A stretch of 64,000 bases of DNA from Roseiarcus sp963829505 (GCA_963829505.1 CAWHIL010000003.1:806001-870000), one strand, 5' to 3'. Shown: positions 16,253 to 24,751, counted from the first letter of the stretch. Program-made: numbers and translations. Notes: generated by a model not told the origin, from the letters alone.

Positions 16253-17016
16253 TGGCCGCGCCCGTCACACGTCGCAAGCTCCTCGCGGGCCTCGCAGCGG
16301 GGGGCGCCTCCGTGGCGCTCTCCGGCTGGACCGGGCCGACGTACAATCCCTTCTTCGAGGACAAGGTGCTGTCGCTCGGGGGGTGGCTCAACTATCGCGC
16401 CCAGCGGCTCATCATGGGAAATGCGCTCGCACGGGAATTTCCCGAGAGCGCAATGTCTCCCGATTTCCGCACCAACGGCAACGACGATCCGGGGGCGCCG
16501 GAGTACCGGAGGCTCGCCGAAAACGCCTTCGCCGACTGGCGGCTTCGGATCGATGGGCTCGTCGACACGCCGGCGTCCTATTCGCTTGCCGATCTCAGGG
16601 CGATGCCGTCGCGAACCCAGATCACCCGCCACGACTGCGTCGAAGGCTGGAGCGCCATCGGCAAGTGGACCGGCGTTCCGCTCGGCGCCCTCCTGAAGCA
16701 GGCCGGGCTCCGTTCGAACGCGCGTTTCATCGTGTTCCATTGCGCCGACGATTTCGAGGGGACGCCGTATTACGAGAGCATCGACCTCGTGGACGCCTTC
16801 CACCCGCAGACGATCATGGCCTACGCCATGAACGGCGCGCCGCTCCCGATCGGCCACGGCGCCCCGCTGCGACTGCGGGTCGAAAGACAGCTTGGCTACA
16901 AGCACGCGAAATTCGTCATGCGCATCGAAGCCGTCGCCCTGCTGTCGGGAATAGGAGACGGACACGGCGGCTATTGGGAGGATGCGGCCGAGTACTACTG
17001 GTACGCGGGGGCGTAG
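16252..17016 (+). CDS. Tat-exported molybdopterin-dependent oxidoreductase (sulfite oxidase/MsrP fold)
   Basis: A 254-residue protein starting with GTG inside the TAGTG junction with the cytochrome gene. The N-terminus TRRKLLAGLAAGGASVALSG is a twin-arginine signal. The Mo-cofactor domain contains TRHDCVEGWSAIGKWTGVPL, in which the Cys is the expected molybdenum ligand, and GAPLPIGHGAPLRLRVERQLGYKH, the conserved substrate-side segment. The fold is that of sulfite oxidase and MsrP. It probably works in the periplasm and exchanges electrons with the partner cytochrome. The substrate is unknown; it is shorter than MsrP and paired with a different cytochrome type than MsrQ. Confidence 0.87.
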   Translation: MAAPVTRRKLLAGLAAGGASVALSGWTGPTYNPFFEDKVLSLGGWLNYRAQRLIMGNALAREFPESAMSPDFRTNGNDDPGAPEYRRLAENAFADWRLRIDGLVDTPASYSLADLRAMPSRTQITRHDCVEGWSAIGKWTGVPLGALLKQAGLRSNARFIVFHCADDFEGTPYYESIDLVDAFHPQTIMAYAMNGAPLPIGHGAPLRLRVERQLGYKHAKFVMRIEAVALLSGIGDGHGGYWEDAAEYYWYAGA

Positions 17017-17237
17017 AGCCGACGATCGGAGCGAGCGTTCCGCGGCGGGCAAAGCGCTCGTTTACCCGGGCCATGAGGCCGACGCTCGCGCGCCCGCCGG
17101 AGGTGTTCTTGAGGCCGCAGCGAGATAACCTTGAGGCGGTTGCCCGCTGAGCGGGTCCGAGGCAGCTTCCGGGTTTGACTCCTTCGATCATATGGCCCAG
17201 CCTCTACACGAGGCAGTTTGCAAGGGGAGTCGTCGCG

Positions 17238-18029
17238 ATGCGCTTCTCGCTTATATGTCCTATCGCTATAGCCGTCGGTTGCGCCGTCGCGGCCGGGGCT
17301 GCAAGCGCTCAGTCCGCAGATCAGCCGGCGCCGGTCAGCCGGACCAGCGATTACACATTGACTTGGTCGAACAGCGCTTTCGGCAACGCCAGCGCGCTCT
17401 ATGCGCCGTCCTACGCTTTGCCGGCATCCGCGGCGTTCAGCGACGGATCCTTCCTGATCAACTCGGTCGTGTCGAACGCGCAGAACTGGAGCTATATTTC
17501 GGGCGGCGGGGTGACGGTCACCTCGTCAACGCCCCCCGGACCGCCGTATACGCCCCCGATAACCGAGACGTTCTCCGGCAACGGACAGAGCGGATTTTAT
17601 GGTTGGCAGTACAACACTGCGGCCGGCGCGAACGGCAGCGGTTTGCCGATCACCTTCGGCACGCTGGGCGGTCATACGACGCTGAATTTCGATGTTGGCG
17701 GTTCAGACAGCACGGTCTACTCGCCTGGCATCGGCTATTACGTGTTCGTCTATCTGCCGGGCGATTGGACGGTCGCGGGCACGTCCCCTGGAGACCACAT
17801 CTTCAACTCCGTGGGGTCCGGCTTCTCGACGCCGACCTTCACCTATTCCGGCGGCGTAACGACGGTTGAGACCTTCGATACGAACTTCAGCGGCGGCGGC
17901 CCGGACTTGAACTTCACGCTCGTTGGCGCCGCCTCGACCGTGCCCGAGCCCTCCACCTGGGCGATGATGACGCTGGGGTTCGTGGGCCTCGGTTTCGCGG
18001 GCTGGCGGCGCGCGCGATCTACGACGTGA
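17238..18029 (+). CDS. PEPxxWA-CTERM sorting domain protein
   Basis: A 263-residue secreted protein. The signal peptide starts FSLICPIAIAVGCAVAAGAASA. The mature part is rich in Ser, Thr, Gly and Asn without Cys, as in surface proteins. The C-terminus has the sorting tripartite signal: VPEPSTWAMM, a hydrophobic helix LGFVGLGFAG, and WRRAR. Such proteins are processed by an exosortase and anchored or released outside; no exosortase gene lies in this window. The start ATG 17238 has GGGGAG eight bases upstream. The function of the body is unknown. Confidence 0.9.
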   Translation: MRFSLICPIAIAVGCAVAAGAASAQSADQPAPVSRTSDYTLTWSNSAFGNASALYAPSYALPASAAFSDGSFLINSVVSNAQNWSYISGGGVTVTSSTPPGPPYTPPITETFSGNGQSGFYGWQYNTAAGANGSGLPITFGTLGGHTTLNFDVGGSDSTVYSPGIGYYVFVYLPGDWTVAGTSPGDHIFNSVGSGFSTPTFTYSGGVTTVETFDTNFSGGGPDLNFTLVGAASTVPEPSTWAMMTLGFVGLGFAGWRRARSTT

Positions 18030-18075
18030 TCGGCAACGCCTGCACGCGAGCTTCACGGCGGACGAGAGCGGGCGT

Positions 18076-18201
18076 TCAGTGGGCGCGCTGGAAAGGCGCC
18101 ACGCAGCGGAAGTCGACCTGGCTCGTGGACGTGTCCACGGGTTCGGCATGGCGGGCGGCGGGGCGGCAGCGGCGGCAATAATACCCGCCGTCCAATCCCC
18201 A
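18076..18201 (-). pseudogene. C-terminal remnant of a formylglycine-generating enzyme (SUMF1/FGE family)
   Basis: The minus strand reads GGYYCRRCRPAARH, then AEPVDTSTSQVDFRCV, ending with a stop at 18076. This matches the C-terminal signature of the FGE-sulfatase domain (G..C...RPAAR..., DTSTSHLGFRCV), which installs formylglycine or builds related iron centres. Only about 40 residues remain; upstream of about 18201 the frame shows no further similarity, so the rest of the gene has been deleted. It lies between the PEP-CTERM gene and the L,D-transpeptidase gene. The left border is approximate. Confidence 0.65.
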
Positions 18202-18277
18202 GCCGCACCTTCGCCGCTCGAACGCGAACGTGCAACTCCGCGCGAAGCCGCCGCTCGCGGCCCTTTCTTCTGCGGCC

Positions 18278-19123
18278 CTACTGCGCCGGACCCCAGAGTT
18301 GCAGCGGAGCGCCGTCGTACTGGCGGTCCGAATAAGGGACTGGGTAAGGGCCAGGACCGGGGTAGGGGCCCGGGCCGGCGGGGTAAGGCCCAGGGCCGGG
18401 ATACGCCTCCGCCCCTGCGTCGGCCGGCGGCCCCGAAGCGTCCGCCACCGCGGGTTCGCCCTCGTGCAGCACCACGACCGTCGTCCCGACCGGCACCCGA
18501 TTGTAGAGGTCGATGATATCGTGGTTGAAGAGGCGGATGCAACCGCTTGAAACAGCAGTGCCGATCGTGTCTGGCTCGTTCGTCCCGTGCAAGCGGAAGT
18601 GAGTGTCCTGATTGCCGCGGTAGAGGTAGAGGGCGCGGGCGCCGAGCGGATTGTCGAGTTCGCCTTCCATGCCGCCGGCATACGCCGCGTAACGCGGCAT
18701 CCGCTCGATCATCTCGGGGGTCGGCGTCCAATGCGGCCATGCGGCCTTGCGCCCGATGACCGCCTGGCCGCGGAAGTTCAGCGCCTCCTTGCGTCCCACG
18801 CCGACCGTATAGCGCATGGCGTGGCCGCCGGGTTCGACGAGATAGAGGCGCCGCGCGGCGACGTCGACGACGATCGTCCCCGGCCGATAGGGGCCGGCGA
18901 AGGCGACCTCGCGGCGCAGCACCTCCGGGTTGATGGTCGCGGCGTCGAGCCCCGGGATCTCGCGTCCGCCGTCGTCGATCGGGCCGTAGCCGGGAGGATA
19001 GCCGGCGACCGCCCCGCTGGGGGGATAGGCGCCGGACGCATAATAGGCAGCCCCCTGCGGCGCGCAGCCGCCAAGTAGCGCCGCGAGGCCAACGAGGAGC
19101 GAGCGGCGGTCGAAGGAGGTCAT
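18278..19123 (-). CDS. L,D-transpeptidase lipoprotein (YkuD domain)
   Basis: A 281-residue protein. The N-terminus RRSLLVGLAALLGGC has a lipobox (L-G-G-C), so it is probably a membrane-anchored periplasmic lipoprotein. The YkuD catalytic domain contains FRLHGTNEPD and SSGCIRLFNHDI with the catalytic His and Cys. It forms 3-3 peptidoglycan cross-links or attaches proteins to the wall. The C-terminus is a repetitive tail of Tyr-Pro-Gly-Pro units (GPGPYPAGPGPYPGPG). ATG 19123 has AGGAGG-like sequence upstream. A large inverted repeat lies 5' of the gene. Confidence 0.92.
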   Translation of the reverse strand: MTSFDRRSLLVGLAALLGGCAPQGAAYYASGAYPPSGAVAGYPPGYGPIDDGGREIPGLDAATINPEVLRREVAFAGPYRPGTIVVDVAARRLYLVEPGGHAMRYTVGVGRKEALNFRGQAVIGRKAAWPHWTPTPEMIERMPRYAAYAGGMEGELDNPLGARALYLYRGNQDTHFRLHGTNEPDTIGTAVSSGCIRLFNHDIIDLYNRVPVGTTVVVLHEGEPAVADASGPPADAGAEAYPGPGPYPAGPGPYPGPGPYPVPYSDRQYDGAPLQLWGPAQ

Positions 19124-19138
19124 CGGCGGCGCCTCGAT

Positions 19139-19325
19139 CCCCCTTCTCCAGCGAAGCTGGGGAAGGTGGCGGCGAAGCCGCCGGATGGGGTACGGAAAGC
19201 AGGAAGCCGACGGCGCCCGGATGCCGCGAGGGTTCGTGCAAGCCGACTTCCCCCAGCCCCACGGCCCACACCCCATCCGTCGGCCTTCGGCCGACACCTT
19301 CCCCGGCAAAGCTGGAGAAGGGGTT
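19139..19325. repeat. Long interrupted inverted repeat
   Basis: The left arm (19139-19190) begins CCCCTTCTCCAGCGAAGCTGG and ends GGATGGGG. The right arm (about 19272-19325) begins CCCCATCCGTCGG and ends AAAGCTGGAGAAGGGG, the reverse complement with some mismatches. Each arm itself contains small palindromes (GGCGGCGAAGCCGCC; TCGGCCTTCGGCCGA). This is a dispersed palindromic element inserted upstream of the L,D-transpeptidase gene, similar in style to the other repeats in the window but a different family. Confidence 0.8.
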
Positions 19326-19364
19326 CCGCGCCGCTCGATTTCCGTGCTGTCAAAATCACGGCGC

Positions 19365-19856
19365 TCACGGCAGTCTCACGGTCGCGGTCGCGAAACAGGC
19401 GATGCCCTCGCGCCGTCCGGTGAAGCCGAGGCCCTCGCTGGTCGTCGCCTTGATCGAGACGCGCGCCGGGTCGAGGCCCGCGATCTCGGCCACCCTCAGG
19501 CGCATCGCCTCGCGGTGCGGCCCGATCTTCGGGGCCTCGCAGATGAGGGTCACGTCGAGGCCGACGATGAAGCCGCCGCGCGCCTGCGCCCGCGCCGCGG
19601 CGTGGGCGAGGAAGACGTGCGAGGCGGCGCCCTTCCATTGCGGGTCGGAGGGCGGGAAATGCGCCCCGATGTCGCCGTCGGCGAGCGCGCCGTAGACGGC
19701 GTCGGCGAGCGCATGCAGGGCGACGTCGGCGTCCGAGTGGCCGGCGAGCGCCGCGCCATGGGGGATTTTGCAGCCGCAGAGCCAGACGTGATCGCCCTCG
19801 GTGAAGGCGTGCACGTCGAAACCCTGTCCGACCCGGGTGTCATGGGCGCTTCCCAT
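19365..19856 (-). CDS. ispF: 2-C-methyl-D-erythritol 2,4-cyclodiphosphate synthase IspF
   Basis: A 163-residue protein with the full IspF signature: RVGQGFDVHAF with the zinc ligands Asp and His, LAGHSDADVALHALADA, GDIGAHFPPSD, and ATTSEGLGFTGRREGI. It catalyses the fifth step of the MEP isoprenoid pathway. The gene starts 17 bases inside the end of ispD, in a frame displaced by one base. In many Hyphomicrobiales the two are one fused gene (ispDF), so the two frames may be a fusion split by a single extra base. Confidence 0.93.
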   Translation of the reverse strand: MGSAHDTRVGQGFDVHAFTEGDHVWLCGCKIPHGAALAGHSDADVALHALADAVYGALADGDIGAHFPPSDPQWKGAASHVFLAHAAARAQARGGFIVGLDVTLICEAPKIGPHREAMRLRVAEIAGLDPARVSIKATTSEGLGFTGRREGIACFATATVRLP

Positions 19857-20553
19857 GAGTTCTTGTTTCCGCCGCCGAGAGGTCGGGCATGGTCGTCACC
19901 TTGAAATTTCCGGGATCGCCTTCGAACACGTAGGCCGGCAGGCCCGCCCATTCGGCGACCGCGACGTCGTCGGTCAGGTCGCCGACGCCGGCCCCGGCGG
20001 CGCGCCGGTGGGCGTCGAGGATCAGGGGAAAGCGGAAGGCCTGCGGCGTCTGCACGGTTCTGAGCGCGCCGCGCGGCGGGGTCGCGAGCACCCGGCCGCC
20101 GGCGTCGATCTGCTTGACGGTGTCGGTCATGGGCAGGCCCGGGGCGGCCGCGCCGTGGGTTTCGGCGGCGGCGACGGCGCGAGCAAGCAGGCCAGGCAGC
20201 GGAAAGGGCCGCGCGGCGTCGTGGATCAGGACGACGTCGGGCTCGCATTCGGCCAGCGCCTCGAGCCCGAGGCGGACGCTCGCCTGGCGCGTCGCGCCGC
20301 CGGCGCAGGGCGAGGCGAGGCCGGCGCGCAGGTCCGGGGGCAGCGAGAGCAGAGCCTCGTCGTAGAGCGGCCGGTCGTCGGGATGGATGGCGACGGTCGC
20401 GGCGCGAAACGCGTGCGCCGAGAGAAGCGCCTCGAGCGTGTGGACGATGAGCGGCTTGCCGGCGCAGGCGAGATACTGCTTCGGGCGCTCGGCGCCGAAC
20501 CTGGCGCCACGTCCCGCCGCGACGACGAGGAGTGCGACGGACGCAGAAGACAC
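19840..20553 (-). CDS. ispD: 2-C-methyl-D-erythritol 4-phosphate cytidylyltransferase IspD
   Basis: A protein of about 237 residues. VALLVVAAGRGARFGAERPKQYL is the CTP-binding glycine-rich start with the catalytic Arg and Lys. VVLIHDAARPF and TDTVKQI are the other family motifs, and TPQAFRF follows. It makes CDP-ME in the MEP pathway. I chose GTG 20553, with GGAG nine bases upstream; an in-frame ATG at 20709 would add a long tail with no similarity. The C-terminus overlaps ispF, and the total span to the end of ispF is 3n+1 bases. Confidence 0.92.
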   Translation of the reverse strand: MSSASVALLVVAAGRGARFGAERPKQYLACAGKPLIVHTLEALLSAHAFRAATVAIHPDDRPLYDEALLSLPPDLRAGLASPCAGGATRQASVRLGLEALAECEPDVVLIHDAARPFPLPGLLARAVAAAETHGAAAPGLPMTDTVKQIDAGGRVLATPPRGALRTVQTPQAFRFPLILDAHRRAAGAGVGDLTDDVAVAEWAGLPAYVFEGDPGNFKVTTMPDLSAAETRTHGKRP

Positions 20554-20680
20554 GAACAAGGGCTCCGAAGGGCGAACCGCTGTTTGGAGCGCGGCGCGCG
20601 CGCCGTCAATACAGGCGTCCGCCTTGACACTTTGCGCCGGGGGCCGATCAATCGAAGGTTCAAGAAGCTGGAAAACGTCG

Positions 20681-21334
20681 ATGTCCTTAAAGCTCGTGAT
20701 CGCCAACAAAGCCTATTCCTCCTGGTCGCTACGGCCGTGGATCCTGATCGCGCACTTCAAGATCCCGTTCGAGGAAGTCGTCATTCCGATGGATCTGCCC
20801 GAAACGCGCGCGGCAATGCTGAGTTACGCCCCGACCGCCAAATGCCCGTCTCTCCATGACGGCAGGATCGCCGTGTGGGAGTCGCTCGCCATTATCGAAT
20901 TTGTGGCCGAATTGTTCCCTGAAAAGCCGATCTGGCCGCGTGGGAAGGCGGCGCGCGCGGAGGCCCGGTCGCTCGCGAGCGAGATGCACGCAGGCTTCCA
21001 GGCGCTGAGAAACGCCTGCCCGATGAATTTTTTCCGCAACCCGAAAGCCATTCCGCTGAGCGACGCGGTCAGAGCCGACGTCGAGCGGATCGAGGCGGCG
21101 TGGGCTGAGGCGAGGGCGGCGCACGGCAAGGCTGGGCCGTTCCTGTTCGGCCGCTTCTCGGCCGCCGACGCGATGTTCGCCCCCGTCGTCAACCGCCTGC
21201 ACGCCTATGCGATTCCGGTCGCTTCCGGGACGCGGGCCTATATGGACGCGATGATGACGCTGCCGGCGTGGAAGGCGTGGGCCAAGGACGCGCAAGCCGA
21301 ACCGTGGCGGATCGAGAAATATGAGGCGCTGTAA
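20681..21334 (+). CDS. Glutathione S-transferase family protein
   Basis: A 217-residue GST-like protein. LVIANKAYSSWSLRPWILIAH is the N-terminal Ser-type active-site region (Ser in SSWS), APTAKCPSL carries the cis-Pro turn, and WESLAIIEFVAELF binds the glutathione. The C-terminal helical domain contains FGRFSAADAMFAPVVNRL. The sequence resembles the zeta/maleylacetoacetate-isomerase-like group, but the substrate cannot be named. It is divergent from ispD. GGAAAA lies six bases before ATG 20681, and a TTGACA hexamer is at 20624-20629 without a good -10 box. Confidence 0.88.
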   Translation: MSLKLVIANKAYSSWSLRPWILIAHFKIPFEEVVIPMDLPETRAAMLSYAPTAKCPSLHDGRIAVWESLAIIEFVAELFPEKPIWPRGKAARAEARSLASEMHAGFQALRNACPMNFFRNPKAIPLSDAVRADVERIEAAWAEARAAHGKAGPFLFGRFSAADAMFAPVVNRLHAYAIPVASGTRAYMDAMMTLPAWKAWAKDAQAEPWRIEKYEAL

Positions 21335-21607
21335 AGTTTCCGCTAAGGATGAATTGCAACCGCCTGCGATCAGCGCGTGTAAAGATGAGATCGGGCAAGA
21401 TGAACGCTCCTTTGACGTCGACGAAAGTCCGCCTTCCTTTTGGTCATTCCGTCTATTTCACAACGGCAACTTATCGAATTGGCAACGAATCTTGGTCGAG
21501 GATGCCCTTGATGACGCTGTGCACATCAGGTTTTTAGGCCCGGGGCGAGCGGAAATTTCAGGACCGGTACAAGCGGAAAGACGAGCGGAAAGAAGAGAGC
21601 GGACATC

Positions 21608-23215
21608 ATGGCGCGGCTGAAGAGCGGATTGGGAGAGGCGACCGCCGAGGACGACGCGAACGTCGCCGCCTGGCGGGGGCTGATCCATGAGCTCGAGGCG
21701 CGCCGGCGCGCCGCCGCCGAGGGCGGTTCCGCCAAGGCGCGTCAGCGCCATGTCGGCCGCGGCAAGCTCATCGCCCGCGAGCGGGTCGCCCGCCTCGTCG
21801 ATCCGGGTTCGCCGTTCCTCGAGATCGGCGCGCTCGCGGCCTTCGGCATGTACGACGGAGAGGTCCACGCCGCCGGTCTGATCGCAGGCGTCGGCCTGAT
21901 CGAGGGGCGCGAGGCGATGATCATCGCCAACGATCCGACGATCAAGGGCGGCGCCTATTATCCGCTGACGGTGAAGAAGCATCTGCGCGCCCAGGACATC
22001 GCGGCCGAGAACCGGCTGCCCTGCGTCTATCTCGTCGATTCCGGCGGGGCGAACCTGCCCCATCAGGCCGAGGTGTTCCCGGACCGCGATCATTTCGGCC
22101 GCATCTTCTACAATCAGGCGCGCATGTCGGCGGCCGGGATTCCGCAGATCGCGGTCGTCATGGGCTCGTGCACGGCGGGCGGCGCCTACGTGCCGGCGAT
22201 GTCGGACGAGACGATCATCGTCGAGAAGCAGGGCACGATCTTTCTCGGCGGGCCCCCGCTCGTCAAAGCCGCGACCGGCGAGACGGTGAGCGCCGAGGAA
22301 CTCGGCGGCGGCGATCTCCATACGCGCGTCTCCGGCGTCGCCGACACGCTGGCGCGCGACGATGCGCATGCGCTGGCGCTGGCCCGCCGGGCGGTCGCGA
22401 ACCTCAACCTTCAGCCGAAGCGAACGATCGACCGGGCGGCGCCGGTCGAGCCGCTCTACCCGGCCGACGAACTCATGCGCATCGCTCCCCTCGATCTGAG
22501 GAAGCAGGTCGACGCCCACGAGATCATCGCGCGCCTCGTCGACGGCTCCGAGTTCGACGCCTTCAAGCCGCGCTACGGCGCGACGCTCGTCACGGGCTTT
22601 GCGAGACTCTCGGGGATGCTGATCGGCATTCTCGCCAACAACGGCGTCCTCTTTTCCGACAGCGCCCTCAAAGGCGCGCATTTCATCGAACTCTGCGCCC
22701 AGCGCGGCGTGCCTCTGCTTTTTTTGCAGAACATCTCGGGCTTCATGGTCGGCAAGCGGTACGAGGAGGGCGGCATCGCCAAGGACGGCGCCAAGCTCGT
22801 CACCGCGGTCGCCTGCGCCAACGTGCCGAAGATCACGCTGATTGTCGGCGGCTCGTTCGGCGCCGGCAATTACGGAATGGCCGGGCGGGCGTATGGCCCG
22901 CGGTTTCTCTTCACCTGGCCGAACGCGCGCATAAGCGTGATGGGCGGAGAGCAGGCGGCGAGCGTTCTGGCGACGCTGCGCCGTGATTCGATGGAGGCGG
23001 AGGGGCGGGAATGGACAACGGAGCAGGAGGACGCTTTCAAGGCGCCGATCCGGGACAAATACGAAGCGGAGGGATCGCCGTATTATGCGACAGCCCGGCT
23101 GTGGGACGATGGTGTGGTGACGCCGCAGGAGACCAGGCGGGTCCTGTCGCTCGCCTTCTCGGCGACGCTGAACGCGCCGCTGGAACCGACCCGGTTCGGC
23201 GTCTTCCGCATGTAG
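21608..23215 (+). CDS. mccB: Methylcrotonyl-CoA carboxylase-type carboxyltransferase (beta) subunit
   Basis: A 535-residue acyl-CoA carboxylase beta subunit. HVGRGKLIARERVARLVDPGS is the family start. YLVDSGGANLPHQ and QIAVVMGSCTAGGAYVPAMSD form the acyl-CoA site, FLGGPPLVKAATGE and EELGGGDLHTRVSGVAD follow, and LLFLQNISGFMVG and SFGAGNYGMAGRAY form the biotin-side oxyanion holes. These stretches are those of 3-methylcrotonyl-CoA carboxylase rather than propionyl-CoA carboxylase. It transfers carboxylate from biotin in leucine catabolism. The biotin subunit gene lies about 2.2 kb downstream, separated by three unrelated genes. Confidence 0.88.
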   Translation: MARLKSGLGEATAEDDANVAAWRGLIHELEARRRAAAEGGSAKARQRHVGRGKLIARERVARLVDPGSPFLEIGALAAFGMYDGEVHAAGLIAGVGLIEGREAMIIANDPTIKGGAYYPLTVKKHLRAQDIAAENRLPCVYLVDSGGANLPHQAEVFPDRDHFGRIFYNQARMSAAGIPQIAVVMGSCTAGGAYVPAMSDETIIVEKQGTIFLGGPPLVKAATGETVSAEELGGGDLHTRVSGVADTLARDDAHALALARRAVANLNLQPKRTIDRAAPVEPLYPADELMRIAPLDLRKQVDAHEIIARLVDGSEFDAFKPRYGATLVTGFARLSGMLIGILANNGVLFSDSALKGAHFIELCAQRGVPLLFLQNISGFMVGKRYEEGGIAKDGAKLVTAVACANVPKITLIVGGSFGAGNYGMAGRAYGPRFLFTWPNARISVMGGEQAASVLATLRRDSMEAEGREWTTEQEDAFKAPIRDKYEAEGSPYYATARLWDDGVVTPQETRRVLSLAFSATLNAPLEPTRFGVFRM

Positions 23216-23268
23216 AGCCGGAAGGGGAGAGGACGGCTGGTGGGGGCCTGCCGAACTTTCGCCGCTTC

Positions 23269-24147
23269 ATGCTGCCGGTGCTTCAGGCGCTCTGCGCGCG
23301 CCGCGAGGAGATCGCGGTCGCCGCGCTCGAGGACGAGATCGTCAAGACGCTGCGCATCGCCGCCGAGGATCGCCAGCGCCTGCTGCCGAGCGGCGGCCAG
23401 ACGGTGCTGGTCAACCGGCTCAACTGGGCGCGCTCCTATCTCATGAAGGCGGGCCTGATCGAACTGACGCGCCGCGGCTATTGCCGCGCCACCGATCGCG
23501 GCCGCGACCTCATGGCCGAGGGCGTCGCCGACATCGACGCCAATCTCCTCGACCGCTATCCGGAATTCGCCGCCTGGCGCAAAAGCTGCCGGGCGCAGGG
23601 AAACGAGGAGCCCGCGTCCGTGCCGGATTCGTCGGAGGAATCGATCGCGACGAGCTTCGAACTCCTGAACTCGGGCCTCGCCCGCGACATCGTCGATCGG
23701 GTGCATTCGTTCTCGCCGGCCTTCTTCGAGCGGCTGATCATCGACCTCCTGGTCAAGATGGGCTACGGCGGTGGCAAGATGGAGACCGCCCGGGCGCTCG
23801 GCCGGGTCGGCGACGGCGGCGTCGACGGGGTCATCAACCAGGACGCGCTCGGCCTCGACGTCGTCTATGTGCAGGCCAAGCGCCTCGACCCGGAGAAGGG
23901 CGTGCCCTTGCGCGAGGTGCGCGATTTCGTCGGCGGCCTCGAGGGCCATCGGGCGACGAAGGGCGTGTTCGTCACGACTTCGTACTTCCCCTCGACCGCG
24001 TACGACTTCATCGCCCGCGTGTCGAAGCGCGTGGTGCTGATCGACGGGCCGACGCTCGGCGGCCTGATGATCCGCCATCAGGTCGGCGTCAGGGTGAAGG
24101 AGACCTACGACCTGAAGCGCATCGACGAGGACTATTTCGTCGAATAG
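23269..24147 (+). CDS. Mrr-type restriction endonuclease (type IV)
   Basis: A protein of about 292 residues. The N-terminal Mrr_N winged helix contains LPVLQALCARREEI and LNWARSYLMKAGLIELTRRG, followed by a variable linker. The Mrr catalytic domain contains FFERLIIDLLVKMGYGG, then the PD-(D/E)xK active site GDGGVDGVINQD and YVQAKR (Asp ... Gln-x-Lys). It cuts modified DNA and would act alone as a defence nuclease; no methyltransferase is adjacent. ATG 23269 is the first clear start, but similarity begins a few codons earlier (LPNFRRF), so a CTG or other rare start just upstream is possible. It interrupts the mccB-mccA locus. Confidence 0.88.
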   Translation: MLPVLQALCARREEIAVAALEDEIVKTLRIAAEDRQRLLPSGGQTVLVNRLNWARSYLMKAGLIELTRRGYCRATDRGRDLMAEGVADIDANLLDRYPEFAAWRKSCRAQGNEEPASVPDSSEESIATSFELLNSGLARDIVDRVHSFSPAFFERLIIDLLVKMGYGGGKMETARALGRVGDGGVDGVINQDALGLDVVYVQAKRLDPEKGVPLREVRDFVGGLEGHRATKGVFVTTSYFPSTAYDFIARVSKRVVLIDGPTLGGLMIRHQVGVRVKETYDLKRIDEDYFVE

Positions 24148-24167
24148 CGGGGCCAGGCGCCGGAAGC

Positions 24168-24290
24168 CCTCATCCTGAGGAGCGAGGCGAAGCCTCGCGT
24201 CTCGAAGGATGCTTCAGGAAGCGGCGCCGTTCGTGCGAACGGATCGTCCTTCGAGACGCGCCGCCTTCGGCGTCGCTCCTCAGGACGAGG
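24168..24290. repeat. Palindromic repeat element, copy 2 (after the Mrr gene)
   Basis: Arms CCTCATCCTGAGGAGC and GCTCCTCAGGACGAGG at the ends, with CGTCTCGAAGGAT and GTCCTTCGAGACG inside, match copies at 4609-4726 and 24752-24870. It sits between two convergent genes, where it could act as a bidirectional stem. The centre differs from the other copies and contains its own small palindrome GTTCGTGCGAAC. Confidence 0.9.
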
Positions 24291-24318
24291 GTCGGCGGCA
24301 AGGAAGGGCCGCTTGCCC

Positions 24319-24720
24319 TTACTTCTTGGCGCCGCGCGCCGAGAGGACAATTGCCGCGCCGACGAGGGCGGCGGCGACGATGATCTGCCGCGGACCCATG
24401 CCCGGCGCGGTCCGCGCCATGAGCGAGACGAATTGCGGCAGCGCGGCCGTCTGCTGTTGCGGCGCGGGCGGGGGGGGCTTCCGCCGGAACATCAAGGGCA
24501 GGGCGGCGAGGAAGGCGATGACGAGCGCCGCCGCGGCGCAGATCAGCGCCGCCGCGATCGCGCCGTGGTCCGGCTCGAGCCAGAAGAAGAGCGCGGCGAA
24601 CAAGGCGGCGACCGCGAAGAGGACGAAGAGGCCGGCGACGATCGCGAAGGCGGCCGGCGTCGCGGCGCGGCGCACGGCGGCGGCGACCTGCGCCTGCACA
24701 TAGGCGGTGATCTCGTTCAT
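24319..24720 (-). CDS. Phage-holin superfamily III/YqjE-like membrane protein
   Basis: A 133-residue protein with two strong hydrophobic segments near the N-terminus (AAFAIVAGLFVLFAVAALFA and IAAALICAAAALVIAFLAAL), a Pro/Gln-rich linker (KPPPPAPQQQ) and a third at the C-terminus (IIVAAALVGAAIVLSA). This matches the putative holin-X/YqjE family often found beside DUF883/ElaB proteins, as here. In enterobacteria the related pair is stress-induced and membrane-located; the role is not established. A palindromic repeat separates it from the DUF883 gene. Confidence 0.75.
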   Translation of the reverse strand: MNEITAYVQAQVAAAVRRAATPAAFAIVAGLFVLFAVAALFAALFFWLEPDHGAIAAALICAAAALVIAFLAALPLMFRRKPPPPAPQQQTAALPQFVSLMARTAPGMGPRQIIVAAALVGAAIVLSARGAKK

Positions 24721-24751
24721 CGTGTAAAACTCCCAACCATCCCAGCCGCGG

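Noticed and set aside
21321..21620. Open frames between the GST and mccB genes
   Set aside because: No recognisable motif, overlaps the GST end and the mccB start in another frame. More likely a promoter region.
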